Shown: piece by piece, positions 39,701-51,362 of the stretch | How positions within the stretch are numbered: the first letter of the stretch is position 1 | Layout of the letters: each line of letters starts with the position of its first letter | From: Sarcocystis neurona | Lineage: Eukaryota > Apicomplexa > Conoidasida > Eucoccidiorida > Sarcocystidae | Direction: 5' to 3' | Length of the DNA: 64,000 nt | NCBI GenBank assembly: GCA_000727475.1 | Contig: KL647308.1 | Span: forward strand, 744,001 to 808,000 | Notes under the pieces: model-generated | Seen by the model: the letters and a program-made list of their open reading frames with translations, nothing else | Told to the model about the DNA's origin: nothing | Database searches by the model: none | Position numbers and translations under genes: made by a program

Positions 39701-41185
39701 AGCAGACTGCTCAGGAGCGCTTTCGCCAGCTACTACCGTTCCTGCTGCTGTTTCCCCTCGTGGCTCTGCAGCGGCGCCAGAAGACACAAGAATATACATC
39801 GGTTCCTCACCAACACGAGTCACGTGGACCGGGTCGAAGGCAGACATCTTGGCGCGGGTGAAGGCCGCAGACGAAGACGAAGCAGAGCTGCAGCGGCGCG
39901 CTGAACCACACGAGGCGCCTCCTGCGGCACGAGGAGAAGCGGCAGCAGCAGCAGAGCCGATCGCAGAGGAGGCAGAAGTAGCCCGTGGGCGATCCCCTTC
40001 ACCAGCGACGCCTACCGCAGCAAACGGAAGTCCGACACCCCTGCGAGCAGGAGCAGGAGCAGCAGCAGCAGCACACGGGTCAGGCGCACAAACGAACCTA
40101 ATATCGCGAGACGGGGGCCCAGAAGAAGAAGCGGCGGCAGTCGCGGCAGCAGTGGGGCACACGCAGTACCCAGCGGAAGTCCCTGCGGGGAAGCACTGAG
40201 GAGAAGAATAAATCACGCGCTGTGCCACCAATTCCCCAGGCCTCAAAGGCGGTACACTTCTCGCAGCAGGATTTGCTGGAGCTGCACGTCGAGCGCGCAT
40301 GCGTCCTGCTGCTTCTTCGGTGCGACTCTCCTGTTGCTGCTGGAGCCACGGCGCAGCAAGAGCAGGGACAGCCGAAGACGATGAAAGAAAGCAGACAGGA
40401 TCAGGACCTCGACCTGAAGGCCGTTCGCTCGACCTCTCGCCCGGTAGAGCTGTTTTTACAACGCCGCTATCTCCTGCATGCACTGCTGTTGCGTGCCCTA
40501 CGCCCTGCCACTCCTCACGCTGATCCTGTCGCTCCTGCAAGTGCTGCAACTGCTGCTGCTGCTGTCGGGAGTCAAAGAACACTCGCCCCTGGGCCGCTGC
40601 CGGCTGGTGGTGCGCTGGTGCATGCCCCGCCTGCAGCTTCCGCTGCCGCGTAAACCCGGGCTGTTGCTGCGGCAGACGGTGGTTGTACTGCTGCTCGAAG
40701 TGCGTGGGCAGCCGCTGCTGAGAGACGTGCCAGCGTTCCCGAAGCTCCTGCTGCTGCTCCTGCCCCTGCTGCTGCCTCCAAGAAGCCGCCCCTGCCTGTT
40801 GCAGTAGCGCGTCTAACCTACGTTGCTGCTGCTGTAGCGTTAGTGGTGGTGTCTGCCGCAGGCGCTGCTGCTGTTCCCGCTGCTGCCGCTCCTGCGGCTG
40901 TTCGTGTTCCCGCTCGAGCAGCGGATCGCCGTCGAAAACGTGTGGGACCTGCAGGACCCGAGGGCCGGAACAGGTCGCTCGCCCCGCTGGGCAAAACAGC
41001 GCAGCAGGAACAGTCGGAGCCGCGTACGAACGTGCAGCACGCGGAGACTGGTGATAAGAAGGAACAGGAGTACGGACGTATGCAGAAGGAAGACCCTGTG
41101 TGAAGTGTGTCCGTCCGACAAGGCTGGAAGCGTCTTCTTCCTGCCCTCCTCCCTCTGCGAGCCCACGGCCACTACCTATCGTCAT
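27717..41185 (-). CDS. Giant Ala/Ser/Gln-rich protein with homopolymer runs, unknown function (5' end uncertain)
   Basis: Minus-strand exons 41185-33054, 32415-30005, 28760-28117 and 27767-27717 join with matching phases (2, 1, 0), giving about 3745 residues. The first exon is open for 2711 codons and ends at a strong donor (CTG|GTAAGAAGG); the next begins after CTGAACTGCAG. Composition by region: Gln/Arg/Glu-rich at about residues 85-290, then long Ala/Ser/Thr-rich stretches, a charged helix-like segment near 905 (NNREKENREKLEKL), a Gln run near 1970, a Ser/Asn/Thr-rich block at about 2105-2240, and a Gln/Glu-rich part in exon 2. No signal peptide, membrane segment, AP2, kinase or other known domain was recognised. 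Weak points: the frame is open upstream of the ATG, so earlier exons may exist. Exon 2 could instead run on to a stop at 29958, and the last exon is small and tentative. Confidence 0.6.
28117..28760 (-). other. Compact non-repetitive segment and acidic Ser tract in the giant protein
   Basis: This exon carries the only clearly non-repetitive part of the giant protein's C-terminal third. After a basic Gly-rich lead come NPPGTDEVLYVSVEGG, SRQEYLALYERLSHH and SVQTWVQWLEAREAHAF, about 65 residues with alternating hydrophobics and aromatic residues that could fold. Then comes a run of 12 Ser written mostly with TCN codons (28471-28506), a Ser/Asp tract, a Gln hexamer and a Gln/His-rich tail. The Ser/Asp tract would suit casein-kinase-2-type phosphorylation; that is inference. 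The exon is 644 bases, phase 1 in and phase 0 out, bounded by GAGCAG and ACG|GTACGG. Confidence 0.5.
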
Positions 41186-42255
41186 ACTGCACTTCAGAGG
41201 CTCAACTCTGCTGCTCCTGCTGCTGCTCTTCCAAGCTGCGGTTGCTGCTGCAGCGCTACTGCGGACTGCGGTCGCCGCCGCTCATCTGCGGACTGTTGCT
41301 GCTGCTGACGCCGCTGCTCTTCCTCTCCCTCCTACTGCTCTTGCGGGCGTTCCGCAAACTCATGTACAAATGCATGCAGAGAGACGGGTGCGCAGAAAGA
41401 AGAAGACGCAGTTCTTCACGTGGAAGATGTGCGTCGGCGCTCCAACATACACGTGTGTATACGCGCGCCCGTACATGACACCGAGCAGCTGCGTCCTGAG
41501 CTGCTCCACGTGCAGCGTCTTCTGAAGATGCTGGCTGCGCTGGAGAAGGAAGCTGTTCACGACGCACTGCCTGTCTGCACGACTTGCTGCTGTGGGAAGT
41601 CCGCTGCATGCAGCGCCACCGCAGAGCAGCGGAGCTGCACGAAGAAAACGAAGGTAGTGCTCGAGATATGGTCGGCAGCAGCGAACCCGATTAAATACTG
41701 TCTCCCCACAAGTGTCCTGTTCACACAGCGATGCAGCGCGAGGGAGAGACGTCTCTGTTTAGACACGTCTGGGCTGCGGCAGCAATCGTGTGTTTATCAG
41801 AGGCCCCCTCCTCGTTAATACAACCGGCCCATGCCACCGCCACACGCACGAAGGCGCGGGGCGCAGTCGGCAGCAGCGAAAAACTTGCACACACCTGGGT
41901 CGTATGCGTGAAGCTGGAAAGCCTGCGCAGCTCTACGCGCATCGCCATGCCTCCACGTGCAGTTGGCAGTTGCTGCGGCACTCGATGCATTGCTAGACGC
42001 ACGTGCGAGAAACTTGCCTGCAGCAAACGCACTTCTACACAGAGTTGTTCATCTGTACACCTCTCTACTACGCAGGACAGGATACGTATACGTCAGCGTG
42101 CGCCTGTATACCGCCGTCCCCACATAGAGGCAGGAGGACTTTCTGTGTCGCAGCAACATAGAAAGAGACGTCCGCGTATTGCCACACCAACGCACGCAGA
42201 TTTTCTGCAGTTGTGTATCTCCGTGGGTTCACACTACAGAGAGGACGCCGCGTAC

Positions 42256-42607
42256 ATCTGCGCGTGTTGCTTCTAGGCGCATGTCCAGACTGGCTGAGCG
42301 CATCCCCGTTGACACGGGCCGGAACGGGTTATTACTCTCTGCGGGAGGCAACGAGGGACGGAAGATGGGGCAGGTCACAAGCGGCGGCAAGCTGCTGAAG
42401 TGCGCCTTGTGATCCTGCTCCGCGAAGAGGCGCACATTTACGCAGCGTAGGGGAGTCACGCGGAGAAGGCAGAGAAGCACAGGGGCCGCTGTGGAAACGA
42501 CGGCGTTTCCACGGGTCGAATACTCGACGCAAAAAGCAGAAGTCACTAGACAAACACATGAAGTTAGCACTCCCGAGTTTGATTCTTCGTTACAGAAAAC
42601 CATGACG
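42256..42607 (-). CDS. Candidate exon on the minus strand upstream of the giant exon
   Basis: A CTCTATTTGCAG acceptor and a GAT|GTACGC donor bound a 352-base frame, phase 2 in and phase 0 out. Its latter half has ordinary protein character (DHKAHFSSLPPLVTCP, AESNNPFRPVSTGMRSASLD). A second frame over the same bases is also open and plausible, so the frame is not settled. It could be a 5' exon of the giant gene. No family recognised. Confidence 0.25.
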
Positions 42608-43048
42608 CTGCAAATAGAGGAATACGAAGCACGTCTTCGCGTGGATATACACGTAGACTGAAAGGCAGTTGGGTCAAGAAGTCCATTTTCTTCCACAGGA
42701 CGAGATCTCAGGTGGACAAGAACCAGTACATCCAGGAGGCGGGTAACACGACGTGGTAAAAATACGTGTAGACTTTGCTGGTGGCTGTGCAAAATGCATC
42801 GCCGCAAGAACAGGGAGGTAACTCACATATACATGTTACTCGTTGCGAAGGTGGCGCTCACCTACGCCCCGCGGTCAGGAGGGAGAGGGACGAGGACGGG
42901 ATACGGAAAATAAGGACGAAAACACACAGAAGCAGAGAAAAAGAGGCAAAATAGGCAGCGCCAACAGGCGCACCAGCAAGAAATGCAGTGCAGGAAAGGG
43001 TGTTGCATGCATAGGCAAGTGTTGAGAAAAAAACCAGAGATGTCTCAC

Positions 43049-43231
43049 CGTCCCGCCAGGTGGCTATGCCGCCCCTCGGGTGGACGGCGCCCGCTGCTGC
43101 TACGGCTGCTGTCGGTGGTGTTGCCCTGCGCTGCCGTGAAAGATGCTGCTGGTGCTGGTGCTGGTGCTGGTAGGGCCACTGATGCGTCACCACACACTTG
43201 CTTGCTCCCGTCCAGCGGAGAGGTCCTGCTA
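43049..43231 (-). CDS. Candidate exon on the minus strand with a His-Gln repeat
   Basis: The frame contains TGASKCVVTHQWPYQHQHQH followed by QQHLSRQRR and ends at a strong donor (GACG|GTGAGA), phase 1 to phase 1. It would join the exon ending at 43283 in phase but only over a 51-base intron, far shorter than the others here. One of the two boundaries is therefore probably wrong. Confidence 0.3.
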
Positions 43232-43282
43232 CTGCCTACGATGCTGCCGTGTTGTTCTGGATGTGCGACTCTCACTACTTAC

Positions 43283-43434
43283 CGCCCATCTGCCGGTGCC
43301 CTTCTGGTTGCTCTGCTGCTGCTACAGCTGGTGCTGCTGCTGCTGCTGCCCGTGCTATGTCGCCACTGGTCTCTCTGATGCCAGTGCGCTCCGCTGCTGC
43401 AGCTGCTGCTGGCTGCGGCTTCCCTGCCCACCTA
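43283..43434 (-). CDS. Candidate Ala-rich exon on the minus strand
   Basis: Bounded by ACTGCAG and a perfect GTAAGT donor. The 152-base frame reads KPQPAAAAAAERTGIRETSG, then two more Ala-rich runs and EQPEGHRQMG. CAG triplets are read as GCA (Ala), the same style as the giant gene. It is phase 2 in and phase 1 out, and probably a 5' exon of that gene. Confidence 0.35.
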
Positions 43435-44453
43435 CTGCAGTTGTTCTGTGCGGGTGCTGCTTTGTTGGACTAGGGCTGCTCTACTATGGCTGCTGCTCTC
43501 CTCTCTGATCCACCGGTCCGCCGCTGCTACTCTGGTGCTGCTGGTGCCCCGGTGTTCTGTCGCTGGGGCCCTGCTTCCAGCTTGACGAGTCCTACGCCCC
43601 CGCTGCGGCCGGTGTGATACCTCTTTTCAGCTACCACAGGTGTGTCCCGTTAGTATTACGCAGGAGCTGATGCTGGCGGGACGCCGCTCCTTTTGTACTG
43701 CCCCTGCTGCAGGACTGCTGAAGGGAGTGTGAGAGAGGTGCCCTGTTGCTGATGCTGCGCTGCGGTGGTGCTGCTCTGCTTTGTTGTCGTTGGAGGCTGC
43801 AGTACTAGAACCGCAGTTCCCGTTGCGGGTCGTTGTGGTTCTGTGTATGTTCGCTGGTGCCACAGGCTCCACCTAGGCCGCCGCAGCCCTGGCAAAAAAG
43901 TTAACGTTTCCCACAGGAGACACGCTGGAGCAACCGCTAAAAGATTCGAACAAGAAGGAAGCGGTGGCCTCTATTGTTGCCAATCTGCTTCTGTGATGGC
44001 TGTCGAAGCGCTGCTGTTGCGTTTCTCGTCATGAGTCGCTCTGCAGCGAGCATACCCGTGGCCGCCTTGCTCGATGAGGGCTATCGGCAGCACCAGGTGG
44101 CGGAAGTTGCCTGCCGGCTTCCGCCAAGAGACAAGGCTTCGAAGAGGAAATGCACGTGACCGGCGATGTACGTGAGGGAAGAGGGGGTGTGCGCGTGTAT
44201 CGAATACCATTTGAGTTAAACTTCCCCTGCAGCTACTTTGCCAGAACAATAATAATGTGTGTAGAGATGAGTGCCGTAATGCACCGCGTCCCGCCAGTGC
44301 TCTCGCTATTTCCGCAGCAGCTGCAGTTGCTGCAGCACCGACACCCGCAGCAACCAGCGAAGCTGTGTCCCGCTATCACTCTTCTAGCTACTACTGGCAG
44401 CTGCGGAACACGCGCTGCTCAGCAGCTGATGTCTTTTCTTGCAAATTCGTTAC

Positions 44454-44588
44454 CTTGCCGGAGCTGGTGATGCATCTCTTCCGTGGTGAAGCCTTGGTGC
44501 ATCCACACGCGCAGAGGCGACGCTGCCGCCGCAGCACTACACGTCTTCTCCACGCGCGACAAGCCGTACTTGCGTAACAGCACCGGAA
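44454..44588 (-). CDS. Isolated exon with ordinary protein character, minus strand
   Basis: Between a CCCTAAG acceptor and a CAAG|GTAACG donor, a 135-base frame reads VPVLLRKYGLSRVEKTC, a short Ala run, then PLRVWMHQGFTTEEMHHQ. It is phase 1 in and phase 1 out. The balanced residue use and absence of repeats beyond one Ala run make it more convincing than its neighbours. I do not recognise the family. It may belong to the 5' part of the giant gene or to a separate minus-strand gene. Confidence 0.4.
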
Positions 44589-45424
44589 CTTAGGGCGCAT
44601 TCTTATTCGAACACCTATACACAACACAGTTTGAAGACATCTGTTTTACGGAGGTGCAGGGGTGGAAAGCTTGACCGCGTCAAGCGTGTCTACACTAGAT
44701 TATCTCATGAAGTGTAGTGGCCATTAGATCTCGCTGGAGACAGAGTATGACCGCGTCGGAAATCGCACGTACTCCCCAGACAGACAGACACGTATTGCTG
44801 CCGTGGGGTCCACGTTACTCAAAAATTTCCGTTTGCCCCGTAGGGCATTGCGCTACTTGTATTGATGCTGCTGTATGTACCTGATGCTACGGGTGCTGCT
44901 GCTGCTCCCGGAAACATCGCCCACGCTGCTGCCGCTGCGGTCCTGAACACAGGACATGGCATTAATCTGAGTCTGTCACTCGTGGACAACTCTTTTTTCC
45001 GCTGCGTTACACTCGGTTCATTCTTGTGTGCCGGAGCTGCTGCCGGTATTGCCGCAGGTGTGTTCCCACTACAGGTCCTGCTGCTTCAACGACCACAAGT
45101 GTTGTGCCCCAGCTGCCGTCGTTCCTATTTCTTTGTTGTTGGCCTGGCTTTTTTTGCAAAACTGCTCCACGAATGGAGCCTACATTACAGCCACGAGTAA
45201 ATACGACGGGGTACGCGCCGCACCTGCTGCGCCACCTGCAGCTGCTGTACCTGGAGTAGTTGGCATCGCCGTCCACGCGCTCGACAGAACATGGGTGCAA
45301 AGTGTTATGCACACGGACAATGGTTTAAATGGACAAGGAGGAGCTCATGGGCATGGCTGCCCGTACTGCTCTGACAGATATCTTCCCCCTTGTCTCCTCT
45401 GCAAATGTGACTGGGGTGCTAGTG

Positions 45425-45460
45425 GCGTCGCTCAGGCATTCGTTCTCTTGCTGCTCCGCT
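45425..45460 (+). repeat. 36-base direct repeat, copy 1
   Basis: An exact 36-base copy of 45775-45810, about 350 bases apart. On the minus strand both copies can be read as EQQENECLSDAT, but the flanks differ. Confidence 0.9.
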
Positions 45461-45774
45461 TGCGGCTGCTGTTGTTGATGGTGATGAGTTTGCTCCGCCC
45501 TCGTCTCGATGTTTTTGTTTTGGACATGATTGCCGTTTACGCGACTAGTGGTCTTCGAAGCTGTCAGCGACTGCTGAGGCAGGTGCCTTCGCTTCTCCCT
45601 TGCTGAGTTCCGTAGATGGTTACTTGGACACGTGCTGGGCCACGAATGGCAGCATCTTGTGTCCACATTAAAAATGTCCACGCCTTGTGTACCCGAAGGG
45701 GGTGACAAAGGGAGGCGTAGGCAGCTAGATAATGAGAACGGAGCTACCAAGAGACGCACGTGGTACGTGCTGTT

Positions 45775-45810
45775 GCGTCGCTCAGGCATTCGTTCTCTTG
45801 CTGCTCCGCT
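45775..45810 (+). repeat. 36-base direct repeat, copy 2
   Basis: Exact match to 45425-45460. It lies 15 bases before a separate 32-base tandem duplication. Confidence 0.9.
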
Positions 45811-45825
45811 GCAACAGCAGTGCAT

Positions 45826-45889
45826 TCGTGTGTTTGTTTCTTGAGGTCTTCCTGCACTCGTGTGTTTGTTTCTTGAGGTCTTCCTGCAC
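45826..45889 (+). repeat. Perfect 2 x 32-base tandem duplication
   Basis: Unit 45826-45857 is repeated exactly at 45858-45889. It is not a simple-sequence repeat, which points to a recent local duplication at the edge of the repeat-rich segment. Confidence 0.95.
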
Positions 45890-48800
45890 TTGTGTGTGTA
45901 CCGGTGCTTTTGTGGGGAGAATGAAGCCGTTTATCGAGAGCAAAAAGAAATCCGTTCTGACACGTTGAAATTGGTCGTGCACGGACACTAACGTAAGTAC
46001 AGACGTGAAGATATTTCGAAGGCACACAGAGACGTAGCTGTTACACAACAACAAATTGACAGGAAAATCATATTGACGATGCGTGTGTGCATGGGGGAAG
46101 AGATGCAGGTGTACGCTTGTGTGTACGTATATATGTCCACACGTTGTATGTGGACAGCCGTTCGTATTCGAGGAGGAGGGAGATTTAGCTGCGTGTGTAC
46201 CTACAGGGTGTAGAAGCATGACTATATAAGCACGTAGCTGACCGGCAGGTAATACGGGTGTACTTTTGAGCAGGCTTTCGGTGAATGCACGTGCTGTGAC
46301 AGTTGTGTGCCCACTTTCAGTGTGGCAGACTAGGCGCGGTGGAATACCTGATCTACGCATCGATGTAGGGAGATACCTGACGAACTTCGCTTTTATAACA
46401 ACGCATGCAGAAAGTCAGGTGTTATGCGTATATACAGCTACTTATTATCTGCATTCATACGGTATCTGGGAGTGCGCCACTCTTCAGCCACATTCACAAA
46501 TATTGTTCTCCTTTCTTGTGTAAATTGTAGAGATATACATGTATACGGATAGGCACTTACGTGCATGCACGGTTGTGAAAGAATACTGACAAGGGATCAA
46601 CAGATACGTGTTCACCCCCGTATGCGCCAGTTGCAGTGTCTTGGTGCAAATACGTGCTTTTATGCCACACACGTACCCGTGTGCGCTCCAGCGCTTGAAA
46701 TAGTCCTGGACTCGAAAAAGGTGCTGGTGGCCGGCAAAGGGTTTTCAGCGCAGCTCGGGCTTGCTGTTTCTGCGCAAGCCAAGAATTCAAGATACATTGG
46801 CACCTAAAAGTCACACCTTGTAGTATCTTCACGTGTCGCCTGTAGACTGTAGTTGCGCTAGTATCGGCATACACAGACCATTCATGACACCCTTTTCTAA
46901 CACAGCCTGACCACGTAATCGAACCTCATAATTTACATAATCAGCGCATAAAGCTACGTAGTCCGCGTGCGTGCCTTAGGGTGGTGTGTTGCTCCGGGGG
47001 ATCGTGCTCGCGTGCGTTGAGACGGCTTGTACCACCTAGCTCTGTACCAGGGAAGCGTTACTCGTGTAAAATTGATGCCGACACGTGGCAGATGATCAAT
47101 GCTACGTGCTAGCACGTACACGTAAATGTCCGTGTGCATAAGTATAACCGTGGACGTACTGAATGACCCCATCCGCCAGCCTTCCGACGTTGTGGAGCTG
47201 GAAAGATTTATGTTAGTCAGCCGACCTTCTGCATGAAGGAAACCTTCCCAGCAAGTCAGAAACAAAGCCGCACCAGCTCAGAGGTATGAAGACGCAGTCG
47301 TCGATTTCTAACCGGAGGTCGGTAGAGCCTCTAGTAAGCAGTTAGCGTGCGAAGACACACTCTAGTGTTCACTCCGAAACAGTGCGCAACACCGAGAATG
47401 CCTTCCATGGCTTTTCAACGCGGCCCAAGCGTTAACGTCGAAGACACATTTTAAAAAAGAGGACAATGAGGAGACTGGCGCCCTCGAGCATACACAAATA
47501 CGCATAGAGACGCATGTACATGTGTGACGCGGTGTTCAACTCTTAGACGGTTTGTCAGAGCGTATCACAGGATGAGTGTCGCCCTCTCTGTTATCTTGTG
47601 AAATCTGTGTAGGGGCCTAGACTTCGTTCACACAGGCGGTATTCCACCGTACACATTTCAGTGGTGGTGGATTTTGCATAAGGGAATGCTTCAGCACTGC
47701 CTTACTTTTTTAAAGTGTGTCTACGTACTTCAGCATTTACGTAAGTCTACACACACCTATATGAACACACGTGAGTACACAGATGTACGGAGCATGTTAG
47801 GGCGTGAAAGGATCCTTTACTGAGATTGGTTGATAACCGAAAGGAAAGTAGATCTAAAGGATTTGGGCGGTATACACTGCCCACTGCAGTTCTTAGGATT
47901 ACCTGGATCAACCAGCGAATTTGCAAACAAGTCACTATTCTTGAGATTTTTCTGTCGGGTACTGCTTTACCACTTTGTATACAGAAAGTAGTGTTCAGAC
48001 TTCAGTTTGCTTCCGATGTTCTCCCTTCGAGTGTGGTTTTTCCTTTCCTTGTAATGGTGTTTTCAGATGCGTCCTGAAAGTATCAGCATGTTACAGCAGG
48101 TTTCTTCCGTCTCCTGCTCACTGGTCCCGTGTTGCTTTTGAAACATTGAGGAAGAGTAAACTTGCTAGCGCCGTATATTCTCGTTTTTCAAAGATGTTCG
48201 TGTCTTTTTACTATTATATCGAATGCAAGGTCGCCAAGGAACCCGGACGGAAACAGAGATGCTGACGCCCGGCAAGGTGTTCCAGCGTATTTTGCTTGTC
48301 CTCTTGGTGCACAGTGTGAGAGCTTACTATTAATCAAGTAGCCGGACAATTGATAAGTTTTTACCTGCAGGTTCAGACTTGTAGTTGCTGAAGCCGCCAT
48401 TTGCGCAGGCGCGTTCACATCCCTACACCAATGTTGGCTGGCACAGTATGTAGCCGCTTGACACACGTGTACGGGTAGACACCATCGGTGGACGGTGTCT
48501 AAGCGAGACAAATTTGTACAGCAACCTTTTACTTAAAGTGGCTCTGGATCAACTCGAGTAACCTCGGGGTACTACCAATATTTTGTGGAAGAATTCAGCG
48601 CAGCCTGTGTGTTGCGTTACCATGTTGCAGCCTACCGATTTTGTCCTACTTCTGATATGATTGCCACCACATGCGAAGGGTACATTCCGTAGGACAACGG
48701 TGCGTTCCCATCTCTGAGATTGTTGGGCGTGACAGGTCCAGCCATCGAATATAGGCACCGAACTCACGTATGAATAACTCAAAAGAGGAGTGGTCGAGTC

Positions 48801-49335
48801 GCTCCGTGTTCGTAGACATCGCCTCGAAGAGGTGGGAGCCACTTGTGGCTAGCAGGCGGGCGGGTGTGCGTGAGGAAGAGAATGAGATGCGTAGTCGTCT
48901 GCAAGTTTACTGCAGATGATTTCCTTCTTCACGCGTTTACGTTTCGACAGTTGTACTAACGTACCACGATTTCTGAATATTGTATCCGTGTGGTGTAGGG
49001 TCCTTGACGATGAAAAACGAATTACTTTGCTTTGTGCTTCGCAAGAGTAGTGATGTTCAACAGAGCAAGAAAATTTCGTCTCCAGGTTAGCTTTTCGCGT
49101 ATGGAATTACGTATATATGACCATCAACACGGCTGTCATGTTAAACGGAGTTCCTCGTGCTTTACAGCATGCACCACCTGCCGTGTCGATTGTGCGGCAC
49201 CGGGAGCATCGATTGCTGCGCAGAGAGGCGCACTGCGACGGTCGCTGAAGATACTTTACAATTTCGTCTTTGTTCAAAGAAAACAATGCCTGAATATGCA
49301 GGGGACTATTTGAAGTCGCCCTCCTACGGAGAGTG

Positions 49336-49441
49336 GAGCCAATCTGTGCGCTCACGCTAGTCTTCGCATACGTTCTGGTTTATCTTCTGAGCCAATCTGT
49401 GCGCTCACGCGAGTCTTCGCATACGATCTGGTTTATCTTCT
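49336..49441 (+). repeat. Near-perfect 2 x 53-base tandem duplication
   Basis: Unit 49336-49388 is repeated at 49389-49441 with two mismatches, in otherwise unremarkable DNA about 2.1 kb upstream of the second plus-strand gene. Confidence 0.93.
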
Positions 49442-51228
49442 GTGCGCCGGTGGACAAGCTCGGGCACTCCAGCAAGTTGTTGTTCGCGTACACGTGTATC
49501 CATGGATCTGTCTGTAAGCTGTGAATGATGCATGCTTCGGTTGTGTAGATCTCTCTGTAACAACGACACCAGGGGTGTGGAATGCAGCGGTAAACCCCGC
49601 AAAGTTCCGCAGCGTCGTACGGGTAAATAGGCAGACAGTTAAAGATACAACTGATTATACACCCGTATTCTTGCGGTGCTGCGTGCATGGTTACTGAATA
49701 AGCATACGTGTATCCACGAGATACCACGTGCACGCGCAGCAGCACGAACAGTTGTAGCAAGACGTTTCCTTTCCCCTCAGCTTCGCGTCGCCTTCCGCGT
49801 CACGTGACGTATGCCTCAAGCAGCTCCGCACGTTATAGGAAACATCTGACCCTTACACATGGAGGGCGTCACCTATGTTGACACACGCACTGTGCAGGTG
49901 AAAGTCGAAACCAAACGCCACCAGCAGGCAGCGTCCCATCGAGCTGACCAGCTGCACCACCGTTGAATTGAAAGGCAGCGGCAGCAGCGGCAGCAGCATC
50001 GTCATTATTATCCGACTACTTCGCATCCGCAGTGCTACTTTTGCACGTGCCGCCAACATCCGTTTCCCAACTAGGTAAACATGTTTCACGCTTTGATTTC
50101 AAGCGCTTTTGTGTCAAATAAGAGAACGCTTTCAGTGTATCACCCACACAACGCTGCGTCACAGTATGCGCATCTAACGGTTTCGCAATGTCCGCGCCTG
50201 CGTCTGGCTCAGGTTTATAAATGCACGTACGTATCCGTGTCTGCACCATATATATATATATATGTATGCATGTATCCCTATTTGTAAATACAGCTTTTGG
50301 ACAAGCATATTTAGATTCGTGCGGTACAGCCGTAGTATGTACAAATAGGCACACGTGTACGGATGGCATCTGCATAAGCTCATGCACCATCCCTGCTATC
50401 GGATGCATCTCTTCTGCTGCGCGCCTCTCTGTGAGCAGCTGCATATCTTCTTCACCACGTCTCGCTGGGGAAGTGCAATCTTCTGCGTACTCGCTGGTCA
50501 CCTGTATCTTGCGCGTTCTTCCCCGTGTGTCTTCATGCTCTGAGCGGCAGTTCGGCTGAAGGCGACGGACGGTACACTCTTGAAGCGCATCCTTTGACGC
50601 GAAAGTATTTTACCACACGGGAGACGTGGATGGTCTGCGAGCGCAGACCTATCTTCTTAGACTGGCGGCATAACACGTTTTTGATTTCTAGTAGAGCGTC
50701 GGTCGGTTAGCTACTTCACAGGGTAAATCAGTGATTTTCAAAATCTTCAGGCAGTCAGCGTGCGAGTCCGCGTTCTTGGGTGTACGTCTACGCACACGTA
50801 TTAGATTCGTGTAGAGACACGAATCTACCTGTGCCTCACTACGGAGAGAGTCTACACATATGTGCGTATACATACATACCTGGCGCGAGGACCGATACGT
50901 ACGTGCATCCGTAGGTTTTTCATCAGGTCTTTTGAAGCCTTGCGTTGCCGTCGACGAGGCAGAACAGGTCGTGTATGAGTCTCTTTTCTGCACGCTGCAC
51001 GCGTCAGCAGCAGTTACCCAGCGAACTCGCTGTCTACCTTTGCAGGCCCAGATGGTATGTGCGTCCACGGCCAAGTATATCCTGCCTTTTTGACGTCTTG
51101 GTTGTTTAATCTCTTCGTGGTAGTTTGCTTACCAGGACTCCGCAAACGACGAAGAAGTTTCCGGCTTCTTTTTTCCAAGCACACTGAGCTGCTCTTTGGC
51201 ACCCGCACACGCACACGCATCCCTACGT

Positions 51229-51362
51229 GGTGAGTTGTATATATGTATGTATATATATATATATTACATCAACATATGTCTACGTATGCGTATATCTGTT
51301 ACTCCGAGAAGCATACGAGTATACATATATATATATATATATATGTATACATATATGCGTGA
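51229..51362. repeat. TA/GTATAC microsatellite pair upstream of the second plus-strand gene
   Basis: Two (TA)n blocks (about 51238-51262 and 51322-51352) flank a short spacer, about 190 bases before the start codon at 51554. They are probably in the promoter or 5' UTR region. Confidence 0.8.

Larger units (their letters stand above)
28120..45820. repeat. CAG/CTG triplet-rich segment
   Basis: Imperfect CAG/CTG triplets pervade this interval and are scarce to its left (except short intronic tracts) and right. On the plus strand the orientation changes along the segment: mostly CTG at 28.1-35.3 kb, CAG at 35.3-36.8, CTG at 36.9-38.0, CAG at 38.0-40.2, and CTG from 40.2 onwards. Long shadow frames on both strands result. 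The pattern matches the repeat-rich segments described for Eimeria chromosomes, where CAG repeats encode homopolymeric amino-acid runs. Confidence 0.85.

Noticed and set aside
43080..45600. Plus-strand Leu/Cys-rich membrane-protein-like frames
   Set aside because: Leu and Cys runs come from CTG/TGC readings of the triplet repeat, and several frames are equally open. Minus-strand readings have better splice sites.
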